Assembly: GCA_900318255.1 (NCBI GenBank)
Contig: ONJX01000005.1
Span: 38,659-102,658 of the forward strand
Source of the DNA: an uncultured Prevotellaceae bacterium
Lineage (GTDB): Bacteria; Bacteroidota; Bacteroidia; Bacteroidales; Muribaculaceae
Direction of reading: 5' to 3'
DNA: 64,000 nt
Position 1 is the first letter of the stretch. Every line of letters begins with the position of its first letter. A model generated the notes under the pieces. The model was not told where the DNA came from. It did no database searches and was given only the letters and a program-made list of their open reading frames with translations. Below, one piece after another: positions 57,155 to 64,000 of the stretch. The position numbers and the translations under genes are program-made.

Positions 57155-59596
57155 TCATTTTCCGCCTTGCCCAGAGCCACCCTCGAGGTCATTGTTCTCA
57201 ATGGTCTTGTTGGTTTGCTTCACGTTAGCCTTGAGGGATCCAAAACGGAAGGTCACAGTGAGCCTGAATTCGCGTAAAAACTGCCAATAGCGGTCAGAGC
57301 CTGTGTAGTCGCCATGGGTAGTGTACATGGTAATTTTATTGAACTTACTGGCATTGAAGAGGTTTGCAGTGCTCAAGTTCACTGTTAGGCGGTCTTCTTT
57401 GAGGAATGAGCGCTGTAAGCTAAAGTTATAATACATAGTGCCTGTGTGGTGGCCATAGAGTCCAACAATGCCACCACTGCGGCCGCTCAAGGTTGCAGCA
57501 AATCGCAACTTCCATGGCAACTGCTGATTGAGTTGTGCATAGTAGAACGCAACCCATCGTTTGTTTTTCAAATTGAGGTCACTGCTCTCATAGTTGTAAT
57601 GCCCCACGCTGCCATTGAGTGTGAAACTTGTGGTTGGGCCAATCGCCCACTGCATGAAACCACTCAGGTTAAAGTATCGAATCTTGAGAGTGTTGGCGTA
57701 GGTTGAAACCAGCACATCGCCGTCGGTGTACTGAATGCCAGTTATGCGGTTGTTGCTGAGCGAGATGCTTGGAGTAAGGCTGAATGTGAGCTTGCTGCCA
57801 ATCTTCATGTAGGTCATACTAATTGAATGGTTGAGCGAGCTGCCGAGGTGAGGATTACCAAACTTGCGGCTTGTGGGATCTTCCTCAACTGCAGGATTCA
57901 GATAGCTGATACCAGGGCGACGGATGCTTGTAGAGTAGTTAATCTTGAGGCTATGTGCATCGTTGAACTTATATCGCATACTCAAGTCGGGTACCCAGTC
58001 ATTCAAGTTGCGGTGATAGTTGTCCTGCACGCCGTCGGGGAACTCAGCATTGAGGCGGCTATACTCATAGCGCAGTCCAGCCCGGGCCGCCCAATTGTTC
58101 TTACTGAAACGGTAACTCAAGTAGGCGGCTGCCACATGGGTGCGATGGTTGAAGAGCGTGGTATTATCCATCTCGGGCGCACCATGAAATTCAAAAGTGC
58201 CTTCGCTCGTATTGAAGCGGTTGATGTACTTCAATCCTGTCTCAATAGTGTGATACTTAGCAAATGGGCGAGTCCAGTCGAGTTGGAAGGTGTGCTCGGC
58301 AAAGGTCTCTTTGGTGTCGGTGGTTTGTCCAGTGTAGGGGAACGGACAATTGAGCATATCGCTGAATGAACTGATGCTCTTTAGATTATTATGACTGGTA
58401 GAGAGCATGTAGCTGAGTGTCAACATTTCCCCAGGATTGCTCATCGTGTGCTGGTAGTCGATACGGCCATGCAGGTCATAGGAACCACTCTTGGGGACAC
58501 AACCTGTAGTTGTGTACTTATACAAGATGTTTCCATCACGGTCGGTCATGCGAGCGTTATTGAGACCATCGGAACGATGGTCATAATAGTAGCCGCCAAA
58601 CGAGAGAGAAACAAGATTCAATGTGTCTGGCTCCCAGCTGGCACTGAGGTTGCCATAGTGGAAATTGAAAGAGCCGCGAGTTTCGTTGTGGCTATGCAAT
58701 AAGTTGCCAGTGGTGGCATAGGTGTGCTCGCTCTCCATGATATTGTGGTCATAATGGCGATTCTTATTAGTGTAACCATAGTTTACCGAGGCGACCACTT
58801 TTCCAATTTGTGTAACGATGTTGGTATTACCATTAGGGCTACCGGTGTTATCGACCGACAGACTTACTGTACCCATCACACCCTGCATCAGTGAACCACT
58901 GCCGCCCACAGTCACGATGTTAAGAATGGCCTCAGTGCCCTCAGCGTCATATTTTGCTCCAGGGTCGGTAATAACTTCTATCTTCTTGATGGAGCTGGCT
59001 GGAATTGCCTTGAGAACGTCTTTCATGTTTTGGCCGCTCAGTGCAGGATCGGGATGGCCGTTGCGATACACCTTGAACGACGATGACCCTTTAACTAAAA
59101 TATCGTCTTTACCATCAACCGAGACCATTGGCACCTTCTTTAGCATGTCGAGCACGTTGCTGGTGCGACTGTCGGCATCGGCTTGCACGTCGTAGGTGAG
59201 GCGATCAATCTCGGAGGTCACAAGTTGGCGTTGGGCTATAACAGTCACTTCTTTGAGCATCGTTGATTCAGTATTGAGAACTATTGTGCCAAGTTTTGCA
59301 ACAGGCGACGATGCACTAATCTCAAAGTTTCGGCTTTGTGGTGTCATGCCCACAAAATGCACGCGCATCAAGTAACTGCCAGGACTTGCGAGTTTGTGGT
59401 CGACCTTGCCGAAGGCGTCGCTCACTCCGCTGCTCACTACCGTAGTTGTGTCACTAGTATTATAGATGTAAATTGTGGCAAAGGGAACACCTTCGCCATT
59501 GCTGTCATCCACTTGACATTGCACACCATATTGCTGCGCCATCGCACCAAAGGCACACACCACAAGCATTAAGAAGGTAGCAATTTTCTTTTCCAT
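57155..59596 (-). CDS. TonB-receptor-like outer-membrane beta-barrel protein, long form
   Basis: An 813-residue protein with signal peptide (IATFLMLVVCAFGAMAQ), a carboxypeptidase-regulatory-like domain (residues 20-115, VPFATIYIYNTSDTTTVV), a plug (LKEVTVIAQRQLVTSEIDRL to AEGTEAILNIV) and a 22-strand-type barrel of the family often called outer membrane beta-barrel (PF14905-type). The barrel ends in RFGSLKANVKQ with a Gly-rich tail. No TonB box is clear. It shares its signal peptide and promoter block with the 688-residue paralogue at 61268. Ligand unknown; the ECF sigma operon beside it may control it. Confidence 0.85.
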   Translation of the reverse strand: MEKKIATFLMLVVCAFGAMAQQYGVQCQVDDSNGEGVPFATIYIYNTSDTTTVVSSGVSDAFGKVDHKLASPGSYLMRVHFVGMTPQSRNFEISASSPVAKLGTIVLNTESTMLKEVTVIAQRQLVTSEIDRLTYDVQADADSRTSNVLDMLKKVPMVSVDGKDDILVKGSSSFKVYRNGHPDPALSGQNMKDVLKAIPASSIKKIEVITDPGAKYDAEGTEAILNIVTVGGSGSLMQGVMGTVSLSVDNTGSPNGNTNIVTQIGKVVASVNYGYTNKNRHYDHNIMESEHTYATTGNLLHSHNETRGSFNFHYGNLSASWEPDTLNLVSLSFGGYYYDHRSDGLNNARMTDRDGNILYKYTTTGCVPKSGSYDLHGRIDYQHTMSNPGEMLTLSYMLSTSHNNLKSISSFSDMLNCPFPYTGQTTDTKETFAEHTFQLDWTRPFAKYHTIETGLKYINRFNTSEGTFEFHGAPEMDNTTLFNHRTHVAAAYLSYRFSKNNWAARAGLRYEYSRLNAEFPDGVQDNYHRNLNDWVPDLSMRYKFNDAHSLKINYSTSIRRPGISYLNPAVEEDPTSRKFGNPHLGSSLNHSISMTYMKIGSKLTFSLTPSISLSNNRITGIQYTDGDVLVSTYANTLKIRYFNLSGFMQWAIGPTTSFTLNGSVGHYNYESSDLNLKNKRWVAFYYAQLNQQLPWKLRFAATLSGRSGGIVGLYGHHTGTMYYNFSLQRSFLKEDRLTVNLSTANLFNASKFNKITMYTTHGDYTGSDRYWQFLREFRLTVTFRFGSLKANVKQTNKTIENNDLEGGSGQGGK

Positions 59597-59624
59597 AGTC
59601 TTTGGGTTTATATTATTCTATGTG

Positions 59625-59669
59625 CAAATATAGAAAGGTCTTTTTGAGTTAGACGCACACTAAAGTGTG
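59625..59669 (-). promoter_or_regulatory. Promoter block with palindrome, copy A
   Basis: TATATTTG on the minus strand (59625-59632) is a -7 element; upstream of it lies the perfect palindrome CACACTAAAGTGTG (59656-59669). The block is nearly the same as at 63363-63406. A second CACACTTTAGGGTGT word lies at 59706-59720. Confidence 0.6.
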
Positions 59670-59718
59670 AATGTTGCAGCTGTAAAGCAATAAATAATCA
59701 TTTTCACACTTTAGGGTG

Positions 59719-59832
59719 TTAAAATGATTTCATGATGGCGCCGTTAATGACGGGATTGAACTGCACATCGCTGCGGTCGGTATTCTTGCCGAAATTGAAA
59801 GTGTAGGTTACCTTAAGGCTTATGCTGCGGCC
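59719..59832 (-). pseudogene. 3' remnant of a third barrel gene
   Basis: The 128 bases 59705-59832 repeat 61254-61382 with seven mismatches counted by eye. Read on the minus strand they encode 37 codons and a stop, ending TDRSDVQFNPVINGAIMKSF, against TDHSDVQFNPVINSAIMKSL at the end of the 688-residue paralogue. Left of 59832 (towards higher numbers) the match breaks abruptly. It is what remains of a barrel gene whose body was replaced by the sigma operon. Its edge supplies the last codons of the gene at 59813. Confidence 0.75.
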
Positions 59833-60211
59833 TTATTTTGTTTACCATTTCATTGATGTTCATCATTTCAACGATGCAGAATGCAATTATCAATGAGGTC
59901 AGTAGCATGGAAATCAGGCGACTGTTTTGCTCAATTAACATCAGCGGATAGAAATTGATGCCAAAAGAAAACAAAGGCACATCAGACGGTGTTGTCAGGA
60001 TGATAGCAAAAATGACACTGCCGAAAATGATACCTGCCACGAATGCTGCAACTACTGCCATTCGGTAATGGCGTATCTGGTTTGTCTGTGCCTGTTTGAT
60101 TTCATCAATCATTTTGAGTTTCCTATCAAGTCGTTGGTTGAACAAATTGCTGTCGGCCAGCGTTGGGTGGAAACTGTCAAACAGTTCTTGTAGTCTTATG
60201 TCGTCATTCAT
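59813..60211 (-). CDS. Membrane protein next to ECF sigma factor, candidate anti-sigma
   Basis: A 132-residue protein: a soluble N-terminal part of about 45 residues, then two transmembrane helices (MAVVAAFVAGIIFGSVIFAI and a second at LISMLLTSLIIAFCIVEMM). It overlaps the sigma-factor stop by eight bases and so is coupled, as anti-sigma factors commonly are, but it has no recognised zinc or FecR-type anti-sigma domain. The last six codons (RPQHKP) come from the barrel remnant, so its original end was cut off. Anti-sigma role is inference. Confidence 0.7.
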   Translation of the reverse strand: MNDDIRLQELFDSFHPTLADSNLFNQRLDRKLKMIDEIKQAQTNQIRHYRMAVVAAFVAGIIFGSVIFAIILTTPSDVPLFSFGINFYPLMLIEQNSRLISMLLTSLIIAFCIVEMMNINEMVNKIRPQHKP

Positions 60212-60674
60212 CTTTCAAAAGGTTTTTAAGTTTGACTCTGCCTCGCGAGAGTTGCTTCTTCACGGCATCCTCAGTTGCGTCTACAATATCAGCTATTTCC
60301 TTGATGGAATATCCTTTAAGATAGAAGAGCAATATGGCCGTGCGTTCTTTGGGTGGTAGTTTTTCCAATGCCATGTAAAGTGGCTGGTAGCGAAAATCGC
60401 GGTCAGCATCGAAGGTGGCATCAACGTGTTTTTCGAGCGTTTCCAATGATTGCAGTGTTCGGCGGCAGCGGTTTGTGTCGATAAACAGGTTGTAGGCGAT
60501 GCGGTAAAGCCATGTTGTGCCCTCGTATTTGGAAATAGATAGATATGCCTTCAGCAGTGCATTCTGTGCGATGTCGTCTGCCTCATCTCGATTGCCACAG
60601 CAGAGTGCGAGCAGAAAACGTCTGAGCCGTTCCTGCTCGATATTAATAATCTCTATGAATTGCTCGCGGGTCAC
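60204..60674 (-). CDS. ECF-family RNA polymerase sigma factor
   Basis: A 156-residue sigma factor. Region 2 (RRFLLALCCGNRDEADDIAQ to TWLYRIAYNLFID) recognises the -10 element and region 4 (LEKLPPKERTAILLFYLKGY to VKKQLSRGRVKL) the -35 element. Regions 1.1 and 3 are missing, as in all ECF factors. It overlaps the DUF6249 gene upstream (ATGA) and the membrane gene downstream. Likely targets include the barrel genes beside it. Confidence 0.93.
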   Translation of the reverse strand: MTREQFIEIINIEQERLRRFLLALCCGNRDEADDIAQNALLKAYLSISKYEGTTWLYRIAYNLFIDTNRCRRTLQSLETLEKHVDATFDADRDFRYQPLYMALEKLPPKERTAILLFYLKGYSIKEIADIVDATEDAVKKQLSRGRVKLKNLLKDE

Positions 60675-61108
60675 GCCTGGTTTCTGGATTCGGCCTCAAT
60701 CTCTTGCTTCAGTACCCTTAGCCCCACAAAGTAATTGATAAGGAAAGCAAGCCCAACACCCAATGACGGTACTGCGGCGAAAGAAAGGCCAATGAACAAG
60801 TCGGCATTAACTTCGTCAATGACCATTCCGTATATTGCCAGGGCAGCATATATGCACAAACCAAAAAAGGTGAAGCAGCAGCCACACAGCAACCTGTCAA
60901 GTAGCCTCTCTTTAATGCTTCGGCTCGGTGGGTTCATCTTCTTGAAGAACGCTTCCAAATCCACATCAGAGTTCTTTTCAATTGCGGCCAGCGCAATTTG
61001 GGCGCGTTTATTAGTGGCGTTTGTCTTTGTACGTGCTACAATTGCCACGATGATAATTGGAAGCACAACAAAAAATCCTAAAAAGACAATCATTTCACCA
61101 AATTTCAT
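60671..61108 (-). CDS. DUF6249-type membrane protein
   Basis: A 145-residue protein with an N-terminal helix (IVFLGFFVVLPIIIVAIVA), a soluble stretch, and two further helices (LCGCCFTFFGLCIYAALAIY and FAAVPSLGVGLAFLINYFVG). It belongs to a group often placed before ECF sigma genes in Bacteroidales, called DUF6249. The operon reads DUF6249, sigma factor, membrane protein, with overlaps between each pair. Function unknown; a sensor or regulator of the sigma factor is plausible. Confidence 0.8.
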   Translation of the reverse strand: MKFGEMIVFLGFFVVLPIIIVAIVARTKTNATNKRAQIALAAIEKNSDVDLEAFFKKMNPPSRSIKERLLDRLLCGCCFTFFGLCIYAALAIYGMVIDEVNADLFIGLSFAAVPSLGVGLAFLINYFVGLRVLKQEIEAESRNQA

Positions 61109-61215
61109 GATTACTAATTTTTATGTTACACAATGATTTTGTTATCTCTTTTGAACTCGCTCATATATATAACGAACAAGTAAGACAAAAAGTGACATGA
61201 AAATGCTTCCAATGG

Positions 61216-61265
61216 GTGAATGTTGCAGCAATTTTGAGAAAAAAGTCAACTTTCACACTTTAGGG
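61216..61265. repeat. 50-base direct repeat flanking the 688-residue barrel gene, right copy of pair B
   Basis: The 50 bases from GTGAATGTTGCAGCAATTTT at 61216 to CACACTTTAGG at 61265 recur at 63403-63452, on the other side of the barrel gene, without visible mismatch in that stretch. A diverged third copy is at 59667-59715. These repeats are the joints of a tandem duplication. Confidence 0.75.
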
Positions 61266-61267
61266 TG

Positions 61268-63334
61268 TTACAATGATTTCATGATGGCGCTGTTAATGAC
61301 GGGGTTGAACTGCACATCGCTGTGGTCGGTCTTCTTGCCGAAATTGAAAGTGTAGGTTACCTTAAGGTTTACGCTGCGGCCTGCTGTTTCGTTCATGCGC
61401 CAGCGGTCCATGTCGTAACAACCATAGTCCATCCACTCGTGGCTCTTGTAGTAACGGTTGAAGGGATTGTTAAGCCGTAACTCCACGCTCCAGCCATTAT
61501 GGTTCCATCCCGCAAGGAAGTCCAGCATCATAGGGTCATGCACCAGAAACGGCTCGCGTATGTCGAGTTGCGTAGATGGGGTTTTGAAATTTGCGCTAAA
61601 TTTAAAGTCTCCCTGTAGCCAAGTCACGTTGGCACGTCCGCGCACGATGGTCCGCGACAGGTCATACACATCACCGCGCACGGCGTTGTATTCGCCTATA
61701 CCAGTTAGGCTCACACGCAGACGGTCGCTCAATGCGCTAAATGACCAACTCGCACTGAGCATGTTGCCGTAGAAGTTACCGTCATTCAGTTTTTTGTCAT
61801 AGATGACAGACGGGTCAGCATAGTATTTATGCACGATGTTGTTGAAGTAGATGTAGCTCATATAGGAGATCGCCAGTGAATGCTTGCCCCACTGCTTGCT
61901 AAGCGATAACGTGTTGCTCAACACCCTTAGAGGCTCAATGTCGGGGTTCCCCTGTGTGGCCTCGAAGAACGATACGGGCAGCGTCATACTGTTCTTGTTG
62001 CTAGGGTCGAAAAGCGTGTGGGTCAGCACGCCGTTTAACGAAAGCGACAGTTCTTCACGTGGAGCGTAGGTGCCGCCATAGTAGGCGATGGGACTGCAAT
62101 AGTTGTAGTGCTTGCCTCCTAGCGACACTGCCGAGTTTGACACGCCAGCTGTGGCATACCACGACAGACTGCCAGCCGAACGGCTGAGCTGCAGCATAGC
62201 AGTTGTGACGTTGGTGACCAAGTGCTGATAGCCGGTTGAGGTGCCGCTATAGTGGTCCTTGTAGTTGGTGAGCACATGTCCTGTCATAAGCATAAACATC
62301 AGTTGATTGGTAAACGTCTTGAAGTAACGTCCCTGCCCAGCCAGTGCGAAGTTGTCCTCCTTAACGTGCGATGTCACTGTGTTCTGGCCGGTTTCTTCAT
62401 ACAAGCTGTGATAGGTGTTGTGACCGTAGCTACCGCTAGCGACAAATTGTATAATCTGGTTGGACGGCAACCACTTGGTATATTCAAGAAAGATATTGGG
62501 CGACAGAGCCTTGCTGTTCGCGTGACGATGCATAGATGTTGTGTCGTTGAGATAAATAACAGCTGTTGTCATGTCATGGGTCGGCATGGTTGATGCATCC
62601 AAGCCGAGGGTAAGGTTAAAGCGGTGAGCATCGCCTTTGTTGTTCAACTCAAAGCGTACATCTTCGTTGTGGTGGCGAGTGAGTGCGTGATCAGGGTTGT
62701 AGTAGCGAGTCAACTGATAGCCGTTAGTAAAGGTATAGAGCCCCGACTCCTCAACATAACTATGGTCGCGGTCCCATTTGCTCATGGCAGCCAGCCGTAG
62801 TTTGGTCTTGCCGCGGGTGTAATCGACAGCTGCCACATATTCGCCTCGCTGATAAATGAACCCCTCGTCGGCAGAGAGATAGACGTTGCCACCCGAGTTG
62901 CGGACTATGTAGTTGAGCACTGCCGCTTTGCCGGCCCATTTGCCCGATGGGGCTCGCAAATACTCCATTTTGACCACATCTTGTGCCTGTAGCATGGCCA
63001 CATCCTCGGCGCGAGCTACCACGCCATTGATGCACAATACCGCCTCAGCGCCAGTGTGTGTGGTAACTGATTTCTCCTGTGGCGACACTATCAGTCCTGC
63101 AATGCCCATCAGTCCCGTTAGATCCAGCGCGTTTGCAGAGTGCTTGCGCAGAGATGCCGTAGGCATGAGAATGACCTTGTCGGCCGTCTCAATCCGCTCC
63201 TTGGCCTTTACAATTATCTCGGGCAAAGTATCAGTCATCACGCTATCACGTTGAGTTGAAAAGTCTTGAGCCGAAACACTTAAATCGAAGGCGCATACCA
63301 TGAGCATTAAGAAGGTAACAATTCTCTTTTCCAT
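61268..63334 (-). CDS. TonB-receptor-like outer-membrane beta-barrel protein, short form
   Basis: A 688-residue paralogue of the gene at 57155. The signal peptide (IVTFLMLMVCAFDLSVSA) is almost the same as in the long form, but the carboxypeptidase-regulatory-like domain is missing: the plug starts soon after (PEIIVKAKERIETADKVIL). The barrel ends in VTYTFNFGKKTDHSDVQF. Loss of the regulatory domain is the main difference. It is flanked by 50-base direct repeats. Divergent from it, a truncated regulator gene begins at 63515. Confidence 0.82.
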   Translation of the reverse strand: MEKRIVTFLMLMVCAFDLSVSAQDFSTQRDSVMTDTLPEIIVKAKERIETADKVILMPTASLRKHSANALDLTGLMGIAGLIVSPQEKSVTTHTGAEAVLCINGVVARAEDVAMLQAQDVVKMEYLRAPSGKWAGKAAVLNYIVRNSGGNVYLSADEGFIYQRGEYVAAVDYTRGKTKLRLAAMSKWDRDHSYVEESGLYTFTNGYQLTRYYNPDHALTRHHNEDVRFELNNKGDAHRFNLTLGLDASTMPTHDMTTAVIYLNDTTSMHRHANSKALSPNIFLEYTKWLPSNQIIQFVASGSYGHNTYHSLYEETGQNTVTSHVKEDNFALAGQGRYFKTFTNQLMFMLMTGHVLTNYKDHYSGTSTGYQHLVTNVTTAMLQLSRSAGSLSWYATAGVSNSAVSLGGKHYNYCSPIAYYGGTYAPREELSLSLNGVLTHTLFDPSNKNSMTLPVSFFEATQGNPDIEPLRVLSNTLSLSKQWGKHSLAISYMSYIYFNNIVHKYYADPSVIYDKKLNDGNFYGNMLSASWSFSALSDRLRVSLTGIGEYNAVRGDVYDLSRTIVRGRANVTWLQGDFKFSANFKTPSTQLDIREPFLVHDPMMLDFLAGWNHNGWSVELRLNNPFNRYYKSHEWMDYGCYDMDRWRMNETAGRSVNLKVTYTFNFGKKTDHSDVQFNPVINSAIMKSL

Positions 63335-63362
63335 AGTCTTTGGGTTTATATTATTCTATGTG

Positions 63363-63406
63363 CAAATATAGAAAGGTCTTTTTGAATTAGACGCACACTA
63401 AGTGTG
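63363..63406 (-). promoter_or_regulatory. Promoter block with palindrome, copy C
   Basis: TATATTTG on the minus strand (63363-63370) and the palindrome CACACTAAGTGTG (63394-63406), one base shorter in its centre than copy A. TTTCACACTTTAGGTTGTGAAA (a seven-base inverted repeat, TTTCACA/TGTGAAA) follows at 63439-63460. Confidence 0.6.
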
Positions 63407-63452
63407 AATGTTGCAGCAATTTTGAGAAAAAAGTCAACTTTCACACTTTAGG
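63403..63452. repeat. 50-base direct repeat, left copy of pair B
   Basis: Matches 61216-61265 (see there). It is part of the promoter region shared by the barrel gene and the divergent regulator. Confidence 0.75.
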
Positions 63453-63486
63453 TTGTGAAAATGGCTGAATGATTGGAAATGTTTTG

Positions 63487-63494
63487 TAAATTTG
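63487..63494 (+). promoter_or_regulatory. -7 element of the truncated regulator gene
   Basis: TAAATTTG fits TAnnTTTG, 20 bases before the ATG at 63515. Its transcript would begin near 63500. Confidence 0.4.
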
Positions 63495-63514
63495 CAATCA
63501 CAAAACTATCCATT

Positions 63515-63940
63515 ATGGTAAAAATCGAGGACTTCTTTTTTGAAGAGAATAGCGTGAGTGAGCTTAATGATGAGCGATATTCTTACGTTGAGATGCTAAA
63601 ACGTGCCGTTGATGCAATGGCTAATGCCACCTATCAAAGCATATATGTGATTGACTATTTTAAGCGCGAATTTCTTCACGTAGCAAGTAACCCACTATTT
63701 CTTGGTGGTCACACAGCAGAGCAGATGAAGAAGTTGGGTTATCAGTTTTATATTGAGCATGTGCCTGAAGATGAGCAAGCAATGTTGCTTGAAATCAATT
63801 CTGCCGGATTCAAGAAGTTCAACGAAATCCCCTTTGAAGAACGTGATGGTTTTTTCATAAGTTATGACTTCCATATTGAGGATGGCGAAAACTGTTTTCT
63901 TATACCTAAAATCCGCAACTATCATCCAATACACGATTAA
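63515..63940 (+). CDS. Truncated PAS-domain regulator, LuxR-type DNA-binding part missing
   Basis: A 141-residue protein. Residues 20-120 (YQSIYVIDYFKREFLHVASN, QFYIEHVPEDEQAMLLEIN) resemble the N-terminal PAS-like domain of Bacteroidales LuxR-family regulators, but the chain stops soon after FISYDFHIEDGENCF with a short new ending and lacks the expected C-terminal helix-turn-helix. It is likely a decayed gene, unless it works as a sensor-only protein. It is divergent from the barrel gene and shares its palindromes. Family assignment is from memory of similar proteins, so moderate. Confidence 0.6.
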   Translation: MVKIEDFFFEENSVSELNDERYSYVEMLKRAVDAMANATYQSIYVIDYFKREFLHVASNPLFLGGHTAEQMKKLGYQFYIEHVPEDEQAMLLEINSAGFKKFNEIPFEERDGFFISYDFHIEDGENCFLIPKIRNYHPIHD

Positions 63941-64000
63941 GGGTAGATTTATGAGTCGTTAGTAGCAGCTTTCAGTAAAAAGCAACAGCACAACATCAAT

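Noticed and set aside
57155..63334. The two large barrels as classical SusC proteins
   Set aside because: There is no SusD partner and the domain layout (PF14905-type barrel) differs from SusC.

Overview
The window is chromosomal DNA from a member of the Bacteroidota, most likely order Bacteroidales; a Muribaculaceae- or Prevotella-like genome would fit, but no rRNA is present to settle this. Support comes from repeated promoters of the Bacteroidota type (TTTG, about 20 bases, TAnnTTTG), weak or absent Shine-Dalgarno sites, an 11-subunit complex I with fused NuoCD and no NuoEFG, a two-gene glycine dehydrogenase, a BspA-like leucine-rich surface protein with a dockerin-like tail, a T9SS-like C-terminal domain, and many beta-barrel outer-membrane proteins.

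Layout. 1-2482 (+): end of a polysaccharide-type operon (partial ATP-grasp ligase, GT2 glycosyltransferase, HAD hydrolase), then a terminator and an orphan tRNA-like 3' half. 3065-3571: Nim-like flavoprotein. 3801-11465 (-): glycine cleavage and lipoate block (lplA, a YoeB-type toxin-antitoxin pair, gcvT, gcvH, gcvPA, gcvPB, lpdA). 11639-13500 (+): frameshifted BspA-like gene. 13758-17707 (+): galK, a sugar nucleotidyltransferase, a Fur-family regulator and a DUF1015 gene. 18029-18187 (-): tRNA-Glu and tRNA-Val. 18316-25749: envelope and housekeeping genes (transglutaminase-like protein, DJ-1, two small barrels, ApbE, RluA-type synthase, M23 peptidase). 25750-26633: long non-coding stretch with a MITE-like inverted repeat and the nuo promoter. 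26634-43863 (+): the main feature, a co-directional block in which a complete F1Fo-ATP synthase set (atpD-C-B-E-F-H-A-G) lies inside the complex I operon, exactly between nuoH and nuoI. 44075-50834: CotH-like protein, YdcZ-type transporter, acetyltransferase, DUF362 protein, outer-membrane protein and M64 peptidase. 50922-56610 (-): GH2 glycosidase, coaBC, DnaQ-like exonuclease, dnaN. 56882-57144: tRNA-Ser with a second copy of its 3' end downstream. 57155-63940: two TonB-receptor-like barrels around an ECF sigma operon, with duplicated promoter blocks, palindromes, a barrel-gene remnant and a truncated regulator.

How the genes work together. lplA can supply lipoylated GcvH to the P, T and L proteins encoded beside it. 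The nuo-atp block would make the proton-pumping and proton-consuming machines from one region, possibly one transcript. The 57-64 kb locus looks like a sigma-controlled outer-membrane system shaped by tandem duplication. The best candidates for something not yet described are the interleaved nuo/atp arrangement and this barrel/sigma locus with its CACACT-type palindromes.
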